A stretch of DNA of 64,000 nt. Origin: Mayamaea pseudoterrestris (Eukaryota; Bacillariophyta; Bacillariophyceae; Sellaphorales; Sellaphoraceae). The position numbers were made by a program, and so were the translations under genes. The stretch covers positions 124,001 through 188,000 of the forward strand of contig BROI01000036.1 of the NCBI GenBank assembly GCA_027923505.1. Reading direction: 5' to 3'. Below are positions 49,401 to 59,356 of the stretch, one piece after another. Under the pieces are notes generated by a model. That model was not told the origin of the DNA. It made no database searches and saw nothing but the letters and a program-made list of their open reading frames with translations. Position 1 is the first letter of the stretch. Each line of letters starts with the position of its first letter.

Positions 49401-51519
49401 TACCAACAACAAAGTTTGACCTGCCAAAGTATTGCGTCTCCCAGTCCGTGACATTGTCGTCTTCGTGCGGCTCGGCTAGTTTCAACACAAGTCGCGAGGA
49501 CGAACTGACAAAACCTGTGCCAGTAGCTGCAGCTCCCAACGAGGCAGACAAGATTCGCTCCCAAATGAGCTCGTCGACAGGCGAAAGCAAGGATGTAGCA
49601 TCCTCTCCCATGTCTCCAATCGCTACTCTTCGCTTCTTCTTCTTGGCTTCATTTTCGCGAAGAAGCAAAACGTGAAAGACCGACTGCAGATCCGACACGG
49701 TCAAAAGTTTGGATGTTTTGCGACCGAGCCATTCCATGATTGCCGGATTCGTCAGCGCCAAATATGGATTAGTATCTTCCTCATCGTCGTTGTCTTCAAC
49801 TTCGTCAATAGCAACGTCCTCCATAGTGGCGTCGGCAGTTCCAGCCAGTGGCTCTGGTTGTTCAAGCTCCAAGTCCTTGATATTCTCCTTGACATAGACT
49901 GGAGCATTACTAGAACTGTCAGCGTCGTCATCGTCATCGGCCGCTTCCTCGTCATTCTTTGGTTCAAAGTCTTCATCGTCATTGTCGCCAACCTCTTCTT
50001 CCTCGGCCACGCTGCTTGGACTGGACGGAGGTTGTGACGTTGATGGTTCGTCGACAACAGGTTCTTCGACTTGTTGTGCGGCTTCAAACTTAGCATTAAC
50101 ATTCAGCGTGTCACCATCACCATCCATTGCTGCAGTCGCATCCTGTACCTCGCTAGTAGCCATTGTCTCATGTTTGCTCTGCTCGTCAATAACTTCGTTA
50201 CTCGCTGCCGTCGATTCCACGTCAACGTTGCTTTGCTGTTGAATGTCGCCGTTTCCACCTTGTTGATTGTCGTCATGCTCCTCCATTGCCGCTTCATCGA
50301 GCAAGTGCTGCTTCAAGTACAAGGCAATCGTTCCGCCGTTGACCACCTTCCACGTTGTCGTGGGATCACTGAACGACACTGGCTCGTGCGGCGGCACCAC
50401 ATTGTGACTGCTACTAGTCAATGCCGCTACTACTGGCGGCTGCTGCTGCACGTCGGAATCACTCTTGGTAATGGCGATGCGCACACTGGATCTTCGCAGC
50501 GCCGCCGCCGCCTTGAGCGCCTTGGCTGACTTGCTCTTTGACGTTGTTTTGCCTCCTGTAGCAACATCGTCCGCAGCTGCAGCCGTAGCGTCATGAACCA
50601 GCGTCGCGTACACCAACCGACAACCCTGCTTGATGCGCGCCACCAACTGCGAGGGCGTAAACGTTACCGGAAGCGTTTTTATCAAGTGACTCGATGATGA
50701 TTGCTGCTTTTGCGCCTGCATTACTTCCGGCGGCAAGATCAAGTATTGGTTGGGATGCTTGCGGTAGTAGTCGGGAATGGACCAATACGGTGACGACGAC
50801 GACACTCCACCTGCACCTTTGCTGGCCTTGCTTTTGCTTGTATTGACGTTTCCATCACTTGCACCATTCGCCATTTCCCGCTGCTTTTGCTTGAGAAACT
50901 GCAGATTGACTTCCTCAATGGCCGCCACCAGAGTGAGCGAGGGAAGCCAGTCTTCCACGACGTGACGGTACAAGGCATTGGCCAATTTTGCTTCCACAGT
51001 GCTCAAGGCTTGGCTGGATGGCGTGACGGAGAATGGAACGGTAGCGCGAGTAGTAATATTTGTAGCGGCTGCTGGAGACGTTATTGCCGGCAGTTGCTGC
51101 TGCTGCAAATCCTTGGCGACGCGATCGACTGCCATGTAAATTTGTTCTTGGTCACTGTTATTTCCATTCGCTTTATTATTCGCCTCGTCAATACTAGCAG
51201 CAGACGACAACGACGAACCATTCGCTACAATGCCTCTCCAAAGAGCCGGCTGTCTCGCATCGAGTTTTTGCTGCGGACAAAAGGAAACGAGCGGCATGGT
51301 CGTGTCAATTGGAACATAATGAATCTGCTTGCTTGTCGCTGCATCAGCAGTTTGTTGCTGCAGCACTGGTCCCTGCAATACTGTAGACCCAAGCAAATGA
51401 TGATTGAACGTCCATGGAGATTCATCCGTTTCTTTTTCTTGCTGCTGATTGATAGTTCCGGTAGTTGCCGCTGGAGTAGCCTTGGTGGACCGCTTGGGAC
51501 GACCGCGTCGGGAAGGCAT
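46454..51519 (-). CDS. Large AT-hook and bromodomain chromatin protein
   Basis: Two exons on the minus strand, 51519-47886 and 47805-46454, giving 1661 residues. The intron (GTACGT...TCTCCAG) joins KA-G-LFLRPVDP within the bromodomain. The N-terminus is PSRRGRPKRS, an AT-hook that binds AT-rich DNA. A long Gln/Ser/Ala-rich region follows, then a strongly acidic zone near residue 510-590 (EEEVGDNDDEDFEPKNDEEA), and a helical central part (RRQLCQYLRQLHETELYLRQLV). The bromodomain crosses the splice near residue 1200-1310: FLRPVDPIALNIPTYRSVV, EHPMDVSTVESKL, FKSDVELVFDNAMLFNPPGD, with the acetyl-lysine Asn in FDNAMLFN. The C-terminus has a basic patch (RRNKKRKQQ). Architecture suggests a reader of acetylated histones; no WD repeats or PHD finger were recognised, so no named family is assigned. 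Confidence 0.8.
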
Positions 51520-51957
51520 GTTGCTGATTGCTGATTGCGTACTGATGCCTGATGCAACGAGAATTGAAACGATCAAGAGGCTTGCTCGAGTCGGAGATTG
51601 GAGCTTCTAAGTGATAGAGACGATTATTTTGCAACGCGTTCGGCGCAGTATTTATTTTGTACAAGGCTCCGACAGAGTAACCAGAGCAAGATGTTGGGAG
51701 CGTTCGCTCGATGCTCCCATGGCCGCGCGCAACGAGAGGCGCCGCGCGAACTCAGCAGTGTCGCACTACTACCGGAGGGTTGGCGTGCGCGCCGAGGACG
51801 GTTTTCAGTTAACAAGACGAGTCGTACCGGTAATGGATGCAATCTTTCGTTTGGCGTTTCACGCATTGGATCCATGGCGCATTGACGCTGCCATCCTGCC
51901 CATTAGCGTATCGAATCGTCCTTCGGTCGGCATATATACTACGCGAAACCATTCATC
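51520..51957. other. Divergent promoter region, 438 bp
   Basis: Between the bromodomain gene (-) and the Cys-rich protein gene (+), so probably a shared bidirectional promoter. Short frames with no support; no repeats recognised. Confidence 0.35.
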
Positions 51958-53218
51958 ATGAGCGACATTGACTTTGCCGGATTGTCGAAGCGAACGAAGC
52001 AGCAGCAGTCGGTACGACGAGGAAGAAAAAATGATTGTATTCGGATTCGCGTCGCAGCCTTTACTAATTTATTTCGCCTCCTTTCACTCTAATTTGTTCA
52101 GCTATCAGCAGAAACTACTCCAGCAATATTGATGCTTGGGCGCGACGTTTTCTGCCAGCACGTTTTTCAGTACCTCCGTCGCGACGACATCAAGCGTTGC
52201 GTGGTGGCGGCAAGTCAAAGCAAGACTCTACACGAGCATTTTCAACTGCAAGCCCAGTTTTGCCGCCACCATGGATCAAGTCCTGAGTTTGATGATGCAG
52301 CACCATTTTGCATGGACGGTCGCAGGGAGCTGCAAGCATATTTTCGCTGCGGCAAGTGCGAAAACTTTTACTCTAAATTCCGGGATGCACTTTGCCTTGG
52401 ATATTGCGGAATGAAGCTTTGCTCCACATGCGGTCCAGGACTAGTCTGTCTGATCTGTCATGAGATCAAGCACAAGGACTGCTTTGACTGTGGTTCCATT
52501 GAATGCTGCAAGTTGTGCGAAAGGTCATACTGCTCAGGGTGCATTACGCTCAACAAGTGTCATGATTGCAAGTCACTACATTGCGACGATTGTAGCTGGC
52601 ACGCAATGCACTATTGCAACATTTGCAGACAAGGGTTTTGCGACGAATGCTATGAGCAATGTTGGGGATGTGGCAATTATTATTGCCTAAATCATGGTGA
52701 TCGGATGGAACAATGCGTTGGGTGCGACGAGGAAATGCTCTGTGGAACCTGTCGACAAGATCATAAGAATATCAGATTAGGGTGCGTGAATGTGAATTGC
52801 AATCACCGCTATTGTTGTGAACCTCGTACATTTCGTTTCTGCACTTTGTGTGGGAATGTTTTTTTTTGAAGTCTCCGACTTTGTTGAGTGTTGCGGAGTG
52901 TACGGCTGCGAAACTGACTTTCGATGCAAAGATTGTGAGATGCAATGTGTCAAGTGTAAGCGCCACCTTTGCGGCAATTGTGACCTCAAAGTGGCAACTT
53001 GCGATAATTGCGAGCGAGTCCAGTGCCACGACTGCGGCGCATTCGAGTATGACCAGGAATCTGAAAATATCCTTTGCCCCGCTTGCAACCAATTTCAAGA
53101 TCAAGAAGAGTACAGCCAGTCATGCGCAAAGCGTCCATGCTTGGAACATGCTTTTCCAGTTGCGAGCGACCCTGCTGTGTCAACGGCAGCCAATGGAACG
53201 CCGTCACAAATGCCTTGA
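51958..53218 (+). CDS. Cys-rich zinc-binding protein with a frameshift
   Basis: Exon 1 51958-52011 (MSDIDFAGLSKRTKQQQS), intron GTACGA...TTGTTCAG, exon 2 from 52102. The first part of exon 2 has an F-box-like helix pair (DVFCQHVFQYLRRDDIKRC). Then come many short Cys/His clusters with spacing C-x2-C, alternating with C-x4-C: CGKCENFYSK, CLICHEIKHKDCFDC, CKLCERSYCSGC, CHDCKSLHCDDC, CNICRQGFCDEC. These look like a string of B-box/RING-type zinc sites. The frame ends at a TGA right after a run of nine T (52859-52867). Removing one T continues into VSDFVECC, CKDCEMQCVKCKRHLCGNC and CDNCERVQCHDC, ending at 53218. The gene is therefore one unit broken by a one-base indel, from a sequencing error or a true mutation. 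The role, perhaps ubiquitin ligase, is unproven. Confidence 0.65.
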
Positions 53219-53730
53219 TCTTTGGTGTAAGCAGCAGTGTGAGTAGACTCGTAGCATAACCGTTGGTATTACTGTAATTGAACAATTTACTGCCCAGTGA
53301 ACGTAGTGTCTATACTTTACTTCACCGATAGGCCAATGATTTAACGTTGCCATAGCACTCAATGCTTATGCTTGATGCCCACCCGTCAGCCAAGTCAAAC
53401 GATTTATAACGATCATTGGAGCAGTCAATTCTCGTATTTGAGACATTGGCTGTTATTAGCTTTCGATTATGAGCTCCGCGACATTTGCGAAGAATACTGT
53501 TCCACAATTACAGCTTACTAATATCATTGGTTTACCCACAATAGCTGAATGCATCGATAATTCGCCCGCGTTTCTTTTCATGATGCAAACGTTCCGATCA
53601 ATACAATTGCCCTGCGACTCGCTCGTCGCATCCATTCGACCATGATTCCATCCTCCGTCTTCCGTCGTCCATTCGAATCTTGACGACCAAGTCGACAAAC
53701 AGCTTTCTTCCTTTCACTCTAACTCTAAAA
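53219..53730. other. Intergenic, 512 bp
   Basis: Between the Cys-rich gene and the cupin gene, both plus. Short frames on the minus strand (e.g. 53456-53698) have no conserved features. Holds the cupin promoter. Confidence 0.35.
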
Positions 53731-54438
53731 ATGAACACGAATCAGTTTCTCCCTTCATCAGCCGCTGAACTCGTCGAGTTGCTCCATTTACTCCCGCATC
53801 CAGAAGGAGGATTCTTCCTCGAAACCTTTCGCTCCGGAAGTCTTCCCATGAGCAGCAAGGGACAAACCAATTTTAACGTTGACCAAAAACACGATCTAGT
53901 CACTACGAATGGCAGAAGTCACTGCCGACCTGACGGAGAGAATCGCCGCAACTGTCTCACGTCAATCTACTGGGTTCCGACCGTCAACAGCCCAAAGCAA
54001 CCATTGGTGTGTAACGAATCCGATCACGTTCACTACTACCAGGGCGGCCTGCCGATGAAATACACGCAGTACGACTTGGCGAAACAATCAACGGAAACTG
54101 TCATTTTGGGACCAGACTTGAGACGCGGACACTTGCTGCAGTATGCCGTCAAGGGAGGCAACTGGAAGTGTGCCGAGCTCATGGTGGAGCAGCATCATGA
54201 CAATGACACGCTTAATAACACTATTGACGCCGACTACTCCATTATATCCGAAGCCGTTGGGCCCGGCTTTGACTTTTACGACTTTCACTTTGTGTCGCCC
54301 CATGAACTTGACCAGCAACCAGACGAGATGCGGCAGCAGTTGAAACCCTTTCTGCAAGCGTCGCTGCAAATGGCGGAGATTGAACAGCATTACCATGATG
54401 AACATGTTCAACAAACCAAGACGAAGGAGCGATTGTAG
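53731..54438 (+). CDS. DUF985/Cupin_5 family protein
   Basis: A 235-residue protein from ATG 53731; the frame is open further upstream only with non-ATG codons. It starts with ELVELLHLLPHPEGGFFLETFRS, the family signature (L-x-x-HPEGG-(F/Y)-(F/Y)-x-ET). Next come SIYWVPTV, then ESDHVHYYQGGLPMKYTQYD with metal-type His pair, then LGPDLRRGHLLQYAVKGGNWK (G-x-x-x-Q-x-x-V-x-x-G-x-W), and finally EAVGPGFDFYDFHF (SPGF-x-F-x-DFE). This is the complete jelly-roll of the DUF985 cupins. Their substrate is generally unknown; some relatives are annotated as nucleotide-sugar or sugar-related enzymes. An insertion (NRRNC, PDGEN) sits in the first loop. It ends with a short Gln/Lys tail. Confidence 0.85.
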   Translation: MNTNQFLPSSAAELVELLHLLPHPEGGFFLETFRSGSLPMSSKGQTNFNVDQKHDLVTTNGRSHCRPDGENRRNCLTSIYWVPTVNSPKQPLVCNESDHVHYYQGGLPMKYTQYDLAKQSTETVILGPDLRRGHLLQYAVKGGNWKCAELMVEQHHDNDTLNNTIDADYSIISEAVGPGFDFYDFHFVSPHELDQQPDEMRQQLKPFLQASLQMAEIEQHYHDEHVQQTKTKERL

Positions 54439-54726
54439 AATAGTACGTCATGTCGCTGTTGATGGGTTTTATTGTTGGTGCGGCTCAGGGAACTGGAACT
54501 ATAGTGGGCGACGCGCGAGAGATCGTTAATTCTGCTCGTTCACTATACATTTGATATAAATGTTCCAAGACATATACAATACAATAAAATGTCATCTATT
54601 GTCTCCATGAAACTTGAAGTAAAGCTATAACAAGTCGTACTGATCATGGAAGTCTTTACAATGCGTAGAAGCGTGTTTGCTAACAGTTGCAAGAAGCAGC
54701 ATCATGGCATCAGGGCAGCCCATAAT

Positions 54727-55299
54727 CTATAAAGTCGCCTTATCTATGATCTTTCCATTCACATCGTTCTCCGTACAGTACAGCGCATCCATTTCAACAC
54801 TAGTAATGGCTCCTTGCGCAGGCGTGAGATCGGCTGGCCGATGCGCCGAATCGCAGCACCAGCATAAGGCGTATACCATTGAAAAAACCATTACCACCAA
54901 CACAAGAGTCGGCAGGACAACAGGATAAGCTTGAAAACCAAAGGCTGCCATAATCATGAAAACACCAGCGAATAGTAGAATCCATTTGCCAAATAATCCA
55001 GCCAAGGTAATGTACGTGCCGCTCGTCGCCAACAAGATGCTTGCCGGATTCGATTCTCCTTTCGCCAAGCCTTGTGCAATCGGCGCAAGCAAAATAAGGC
55101 CCATGCCTAACACAACAACGAGCAGTCGGGCAATACCACGTGCGATGCGAAAGCATCGACTTCGGCATGTTAGCCGTTCGTACTGCATGGCTTCACCGTT
55201 GCCCAATGGGATTGGAATCTCATCCGTGGCAATAAACATCTGTCCATGTCCTTCGAAATTATCTTTCATCTTGATCACTAACGGCTCCTGCGGCATCAT
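54727..55299 (-). CDS. Multi-pass membrane protein, unknown
   Basis: A 190-residue protein from ATG 55299. The N-terminal 40 residues are hydrophilic, then RCFRIARGIARLLVVVLGMGLILLAPIAQ begins a membrane domain of four helices with short loops (ILLATSGTYITLAGLFG, WILLFAGVFMIMAAFG, YPVVLPTLVLVVMVFSMVYA). A tail CWCCDSAHRPADL lies on one side. The Cys cluster CWCC might be palmitoylated. Upstream the frame stays open for seven codons to a plausible acceptor TTACTTTAG, so an additional 5' exon is possible. No family is recognised; four TM helices of this length resemble transmembrane proteins of unknown function such as TMEM-type proteins. Confidence 0.55.
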   Translation of the reverse strand: MMPQEPLVIKMKDNFEGHGQMFIATDEIPIPLGNGEAMQYERLTCRSRCFRIARGIARLLVVVLGMGLILLAPIAQGLAKGESNPASILLATSGTYITLAGLFGKWILLFAGVFMIMAAFGFQAYPVVLPTLVLVVMVFSMVYALCWCCDSAHRPADLTPAQGAITSVEMDALYCTENDVNGKIIDKATL

Positions 55300-55546
55300 A
55301 TACGCGTCGACTGCTTCTAAAGTAATGCAAAAGCCTCAATGGTTAATCATGGTGTATGGTGTCTGCATGAGGATGAGGAACGAACGCGAGGTTGACGAAT
55401 AACTGCACACGCTTGAAAAGTGTCAAAACCAGTCACAAATGACCGTTTTTAATCGTGCCACGATCACGGTGACGAGTACGCTTTTGTTAGCTACGTAATC
55501 ATTCACTGCTACCTAAACGAAGGGCAAGGAACTATGTTTACAGTCA

Positions 55547-56920
55547 TTATGAAATCCGCTGCACCTGCCGCCACTTGTCCTGTAAAATACTGCCAACGGG
55601 TAGGTCGACGATGCGCTCAAACTCTGCCGTCGCCGAAACTGCTGCAGCATTGTCCTCATCACAGTTCGTTGCATCCATGCTTGCTTCCGCCGACTGGTTT
55701 TGTAGCAAGTAGTAGTCTTGGTACGAAACAGGCTGTGACTTTTGCAAGGGTACATGTTGCGAAACATTTGCAATCCAATTTGCTAGAGCAAGCCGCTCCG
55801 CCACCTCGCGAATGGAGCGGTACGAGGGTGGATAAGCAAAGTAAACGAGCGAAACGCGAGCCTCAGTCGTTGGTGAAACGACGCGATGCAACGGCGACGG
55901 GAAGCATGCAAAAGGTGTAGTGGTGTCGTTGCGATCCGCCGCAAGTGATGTCGCGAGCGCATTCGTCGCAGCATTCTCCAGCAACAAGGCTTGGTGTATC
56001 GCCAGACTGGTAATGTCTCCAATATGAACTACAAAGCGAACAAATGTGGAAGCTGCTGCAGCATCGCTTGGTCTCGCTGCATGGTTCAATTCCGCAATGG
56101 TCGGAACATTGATCCATTCTCCACATCTTCGACAGTACGTTTGCAAACCACCAATGGTTTCATCCTGGTAAACAACGGTGAAGCTGCCCCAGTCGGTATG
56201 CGGACTGGATCCAAACGTAGCAGTATTGTTGGAGCCGTCACTATCACTCGCCACTGGATGGTAGTAAAAGGCGCGCAGCAGATCAGTGCAGCTGGATGGT
56301 TTATAGTCGCCATCGTCCTCCTCGTCCAGTAAAAGTCCACCTGGTAACTGTAAAGCTCGACGGACACTTGCCGCGACGGCATGAAGCAGTTTCGTCCAAG
56401 TTTTCATACGCCGCTGCACCAAGCTAGTCTTGCTGCTGCTAGAAATATTTGCATCGCATAACGCTGCTGCATTCGCCATTGTCATTTCCCAGGATAACTT
56501 TGGCTCCACTGTCGCCGTTCCAGACGCTCCACTCTCAAAGGATCGAAATGTGAGACTCATGTCAGATGCTGGTTGTTGAATTATCTCCTCTTTGAACATT
56601 TCTCGCATCATGCTAGTCCAATCGAACGGATGCAACAGAACTGAATCGTCGTCGTTGTTATCATGCGAATCGTCATCGCAAGCACTGTCTCGTCTACATA
56701 ATCGACTCGAATCAATGCAGACAAGCGACCAGCCAGTCGCATAAAGATTTTGAAGCAATTGCTGGCAGAGCTCCTCAGAAGCTGTTTCTTGCCATGTGTC
56801 ATGCGAATTGTTGCTCCTGCTGTTAATTTTTGAATGCGGCAAAGTGAACCAATGCGTCAAATCAACGACTTGATTTGCAGTTTTCTGGCAGACGCAACAA
56901 TCAGATGAACAAGAAGTCAT
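55547..56920 (-). CDS. 2OG-Fe(II) oxygenase, isopenicillin N synthase type
   Basis: A 457-residue protein from ATG 56918-56920; the frame extends to ATG 57085, but the extra 55 residues look non-conserved and occupy the divergent promoter. The N-terminal part (VVDLTHWFTLP, then LCQQLLQNLYATGWSLVC) is the DIOX_N pattern. The catalytic double-stranded beta-helix begins with LLRAFYYHP, then SSPHTDWGSFTVVYQD giving the iron ligands His and Asp (about 241 and 243). GGLQTYCRRCGEWINVP is the next strand, with VVHIGDITS, and SPLHRVV supplies the distal His. RVSLVYFAYP supplies the Arg-x-Ser that grips 2-oxoglutarate. The substrate is unknown; the class hydroxylates or desaturates small molecules. The middle is enlarged by Ser/Asp-rich inserts. 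Confidence 0.82.
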   Translation of the reverse strand: MTSCSSDCCVCQKTANQVVDLTHWFTLPHSKINSRSNNSHDTWQETASEELCQQLLQNLYATGWSLVCIDSSRLCRRDSACDDDSHDNNDDDSVLLHPFDWTSMMREMFKEEIIQQPASDMSLTFRSFESGASGTATVEPKLSWEMTMANAAALCDANISSSSKTSLVQRRMKTWTKLLHAVAASVRRALQLPGGLLLDEEDDGDYKPSSCTDLLRAFYYHPVASDSDGSNNTATFGSSPHTDWGSFTVVYQDETIGGLQTYCRRCGEWINVPTIAELNHAARPSDAAAASTFVRFVVHIGDITSLAIHQALLLENAATNALATSLAADRNDTTTPFACFPSPLHRVVSPTTEARVSLVYFAYPPSYRSIREVAERLALANWIANVSQHVPLQKSQPVSYQDYYLLQNQSAEASMDATNCDEDNAAAVSATAEFERIVDLPVGSILQDKWRQVQRIS

Positions 56921-57337
56921 TTGTACAAGTATTATGGAATGAAATAGGGAGATTGCTTGTGTTGGAGCGTGACATGGGACGGAGGGACCGTCATGGTGGA
57001 TCCTCGCGAAGTCGCAGCGACGTCCAATCGTAGCCGCACTGGTTCTAGGAGTGGTGGTGTGACATTTTAAGTCATTTTGGGTCATTTGGGTCGTGCTTTT
57101 CCATCGACGCGCCCAATTCGTTTTTGAATCATCACTGGGCCAATCGCACCTGCTTGATCACGGAACGCAATGACGCCTCACGAACCTCATGGACTCATCG
57201 ATCCAAGGCCTTCTGTTCGTCGCGTTCGTTTGATTCACAGTTTGGGTTTGCAAAGAGAAGAGCATTCGATTGAATCGAAACAATCGATCATGACATTGTC
57301 TGCTCGTCACTTTTACCGCAACGCCTACAGTGCAACC
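56921..57337. other. Divergent promoter region, 417 bp
   Basis: Between the oxygenase (-) and the Gln/Ser-rich gene (+). Both genes have open frames that penetrate the region, but without conserved sequence. The words GTCATTTTGGGTCATTTGGGTC (57071-57092) form a short imperfect repeat. No separate gene. Confidence 0.35.
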
Positions 57338-58798
57338 ATGGCGCTCCCTCCCATTTCAAACTTGAAACTCAATGAGCTTGGCAGCTGCTTGATGGTTCTG
57401 CTGCAGAAGGAGAATCCAGTTCAGTTCGCTCCAAACTCTCCGGCTCTTCACCAAGAGATTCATCGCCTTCAGCACGTTTCGCTGTCGCGGGCCGTTTCCA
57501 TGATTCAGAATGGAGTGGAGCATTGCGATTACAATATGACTTCCATTCCGCAAGCACTCTATCGAACCAACAATCCAGTCATTCATCAGTTGCTGCACGA
57601 GTATACGCTTCGTCTCAAAAAGTCGCTGCTATTGCCGGAACATGAGCGATTCCTCGCGTATTTGCTGCAGGCGAAGCAGCAGCAGCAAACTCCGGCATCT
57701 CCCGGCACCTTTGCAACCTCAAGTGGCAGTACTAATATGTTGTACTCGTCACCGGCTTCCAAGAGCGCCTTTTCAACGCATCCGCCAGTGTCGCCGCTCC
57801 TTTCGTCCATGCGTCATCGTCGTCGCATGTCACCACCAGCAAACATGATGGAGACTCTCTTGGGCGACTCGGAGTCGAGCTGGTCGACTGCTGAGCAATA
57901 TCCCGGATTTCACAACAGCGCCAATGTGAATACAAATATGAATACGAAGCAGCAGCAGGCGAAAGTGAACGAGAGCAGTAACTACAAGAACAATCAGCGC
58001 TTGCACCAGCCAACGCCAAGTCCAACGAACCAACAACAGCAGGACAATGCGACGCAGCAGCACTTTGAAAGCGAAAAGGAGTTTGTCGACTTTTGTCGCG
58101 AGTGGTCGGTCAAGTATGGATCTCACGCGGAGCCATTATTGTCGAAACGTTCAGAGAGTCACACTGCGGCCAACGAGGCAAATACCGCCAACGAGTACAC
58201 CAAGCAGCAACTCTTCACGACCGGCATTGACTGCATGACGCATTCCTACACGCTCGTTGTGGTTGGCATGCAGATTCGAAACTCCATCAGTCAGTGGGAG
58301 ACGCAAGTGCTACAGCAGGCGAATGCAAGCGACAATGGAGTAGGTAGTCCGACGTCACCAAATCGCAACAGCAGCAACCTCAAGCAGCAGGGCGATGCCT
58401 TGGCAGTCTTGATTGATCAGTGGAAGACCCAGGTGGAGCGTCTCGGCGGAACGTTCCTGGGAGTGAATGCAGCTTCCGCGCCAACAATGCAGCAACAGCA
58501 ACGACCTCAAGGCTACCCGGGACCCCCAACCGTCTACAGTGTCAATGATGATGACGACGATGACGACGACAAAACGCTTGCTTCTACTAGTCACTCGTCC
58601 ATGCCAGCGCCTACCAAGCGGCAGCCCTTGAAAAAGCGCACCATTTTGACCACGGCGCAGCAGCGCAAGTTGTCGAGCGACGACAAGAAAGGCAAGGTGA
58701 CAGGCAAGCGCATTATCGAGTCGTCCTCGTTTGAGCCATTGAGCAGCACCAAGGTTCCGTCTCCAAAAAAGGCCCGTGGAACAGCAACAGGCAAGTAG
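57338..58798 (+). CDS. Gln/Ser-rich protein with basic C-terminus
   Basis: A 486-residue protein from ATG 57338 (context CAACCATGGC). The frame is open from 57170, so up to 56 more residues are possible; this start was chosen for context and for sequence character. The N-terminal 100 residues look folded (SNLKLNELGSCLMVLLQKEN, ALYRTNNPVIHQLLHEYTLR), forming helices. The middle is disordered and Ser/Asn/Gln-rich. A second folded patch is EFVDFCREWSVKYG and LFTTGIDCMTHSYTLVVVG, then a helical region of MQIRNSISQWETQ. DDDDDDDKTLAS precedes a basic tail (KRQPLKKRT, PKKARGTATGK), a likely nuclear signal. Family unknown; the layout of a nuclear regulator is inferred only from composition. Confidence 0.55.
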   Translation: MALPPISNLKLNELGSCLMVLLQKENPVQFAPNSPALHQEIHRLQHVSLSRAVSMIQNGVEHCDYNMTSIPQALYRTNNPVIHQLLHEYTLRLKKSLLLPEHERFLAYLLQAKQQQQTPASPGTFATSSGSTNMLYSSPASKSAFSTHPPVSPLLSSMRHRRRMSPPANMMETLLGDSESSWSTAEQYPGFHNSANVNTNMNTKQQQAKVNESSNYKNNQRLHQPTPSPTNQQQQDNATQQHFESEKEFVDFCREWSVKYGSHAEPLLSKRSESHTAANEANTANEYTKQQLFTTGIDCMTHSYTLVVVGMQIRNSISQWETQVLQQANASDNGVGSPTSPNRNSSNLKQQGDALAVLIDQWKTQVERLGGTFLGVNAASAPTMQQQQRPQGYPGPPTVYSVNDDDDDDDDKTLASTSHSSMPAPTKRQPLKKRTILTTAQQRKLSSDDKKGKVTGKRIIESSSFEPLSSTKVPSPKKARGTATGK

Positions 58799-59356
58799 AT
58801 GGTGGTATTGTTTGCGGCGATGCGACAGGAGCGAGAGAGTGCTTGTGAATGATATCGAGTCGTGACAAGAGTAGTATACGTATTATGTTTATTTAATGCA
58901 TGGTAATATTAGCAATTGAGTGATTACACATAGTTCAAAGCTATTGCGTCGCATCGCGTCGACAGTACGGACGACTGACGGCGAGTACGATAATAGCTTA
59001 ATTCCCGCCGAATCGACGAGCCTTTCGACTCGTGAGAAAACGGTGCTGACAAAACAACCGTAGGCTGCTTGTATACAAGGATACTTATACAGTCGCTCGC
59101 CCCCTTGGCAATTTGGAAGGCGCAATCGAAAGATCGAAAGCCGATCCCGAGTACCGGACTAAAGCTAACATAGTCGTACCGGTTGTTCTCTTGCAAGTGG
59201 CGCCCGTGCTCCGTCGATTTACCACCTACCGCTCGTTACTGGATCTGGTGTCTCGAGAGTTGCTACTCGCCTCGGTAACAACGTTCATCCTCGTCGTCGT
59301 TCCTTTGCTTCTATCACTCTGCCTCCTTCTCTTTCAGCAAGTCTACTACAGCAACC
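58799..59356. other. Intergenic and eL13 promoter region, 558 bp
   Basis: No gene. The final 100 bp before the eL13 start are a pyrimidine-rich tract (CTTTGCTTCTATCACTCTGC and CTTCTCTTTCAG), which resembles the leaders of ribosomal-protein genes or a 3' splice site of a leader intron. Confidence 0.4.
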
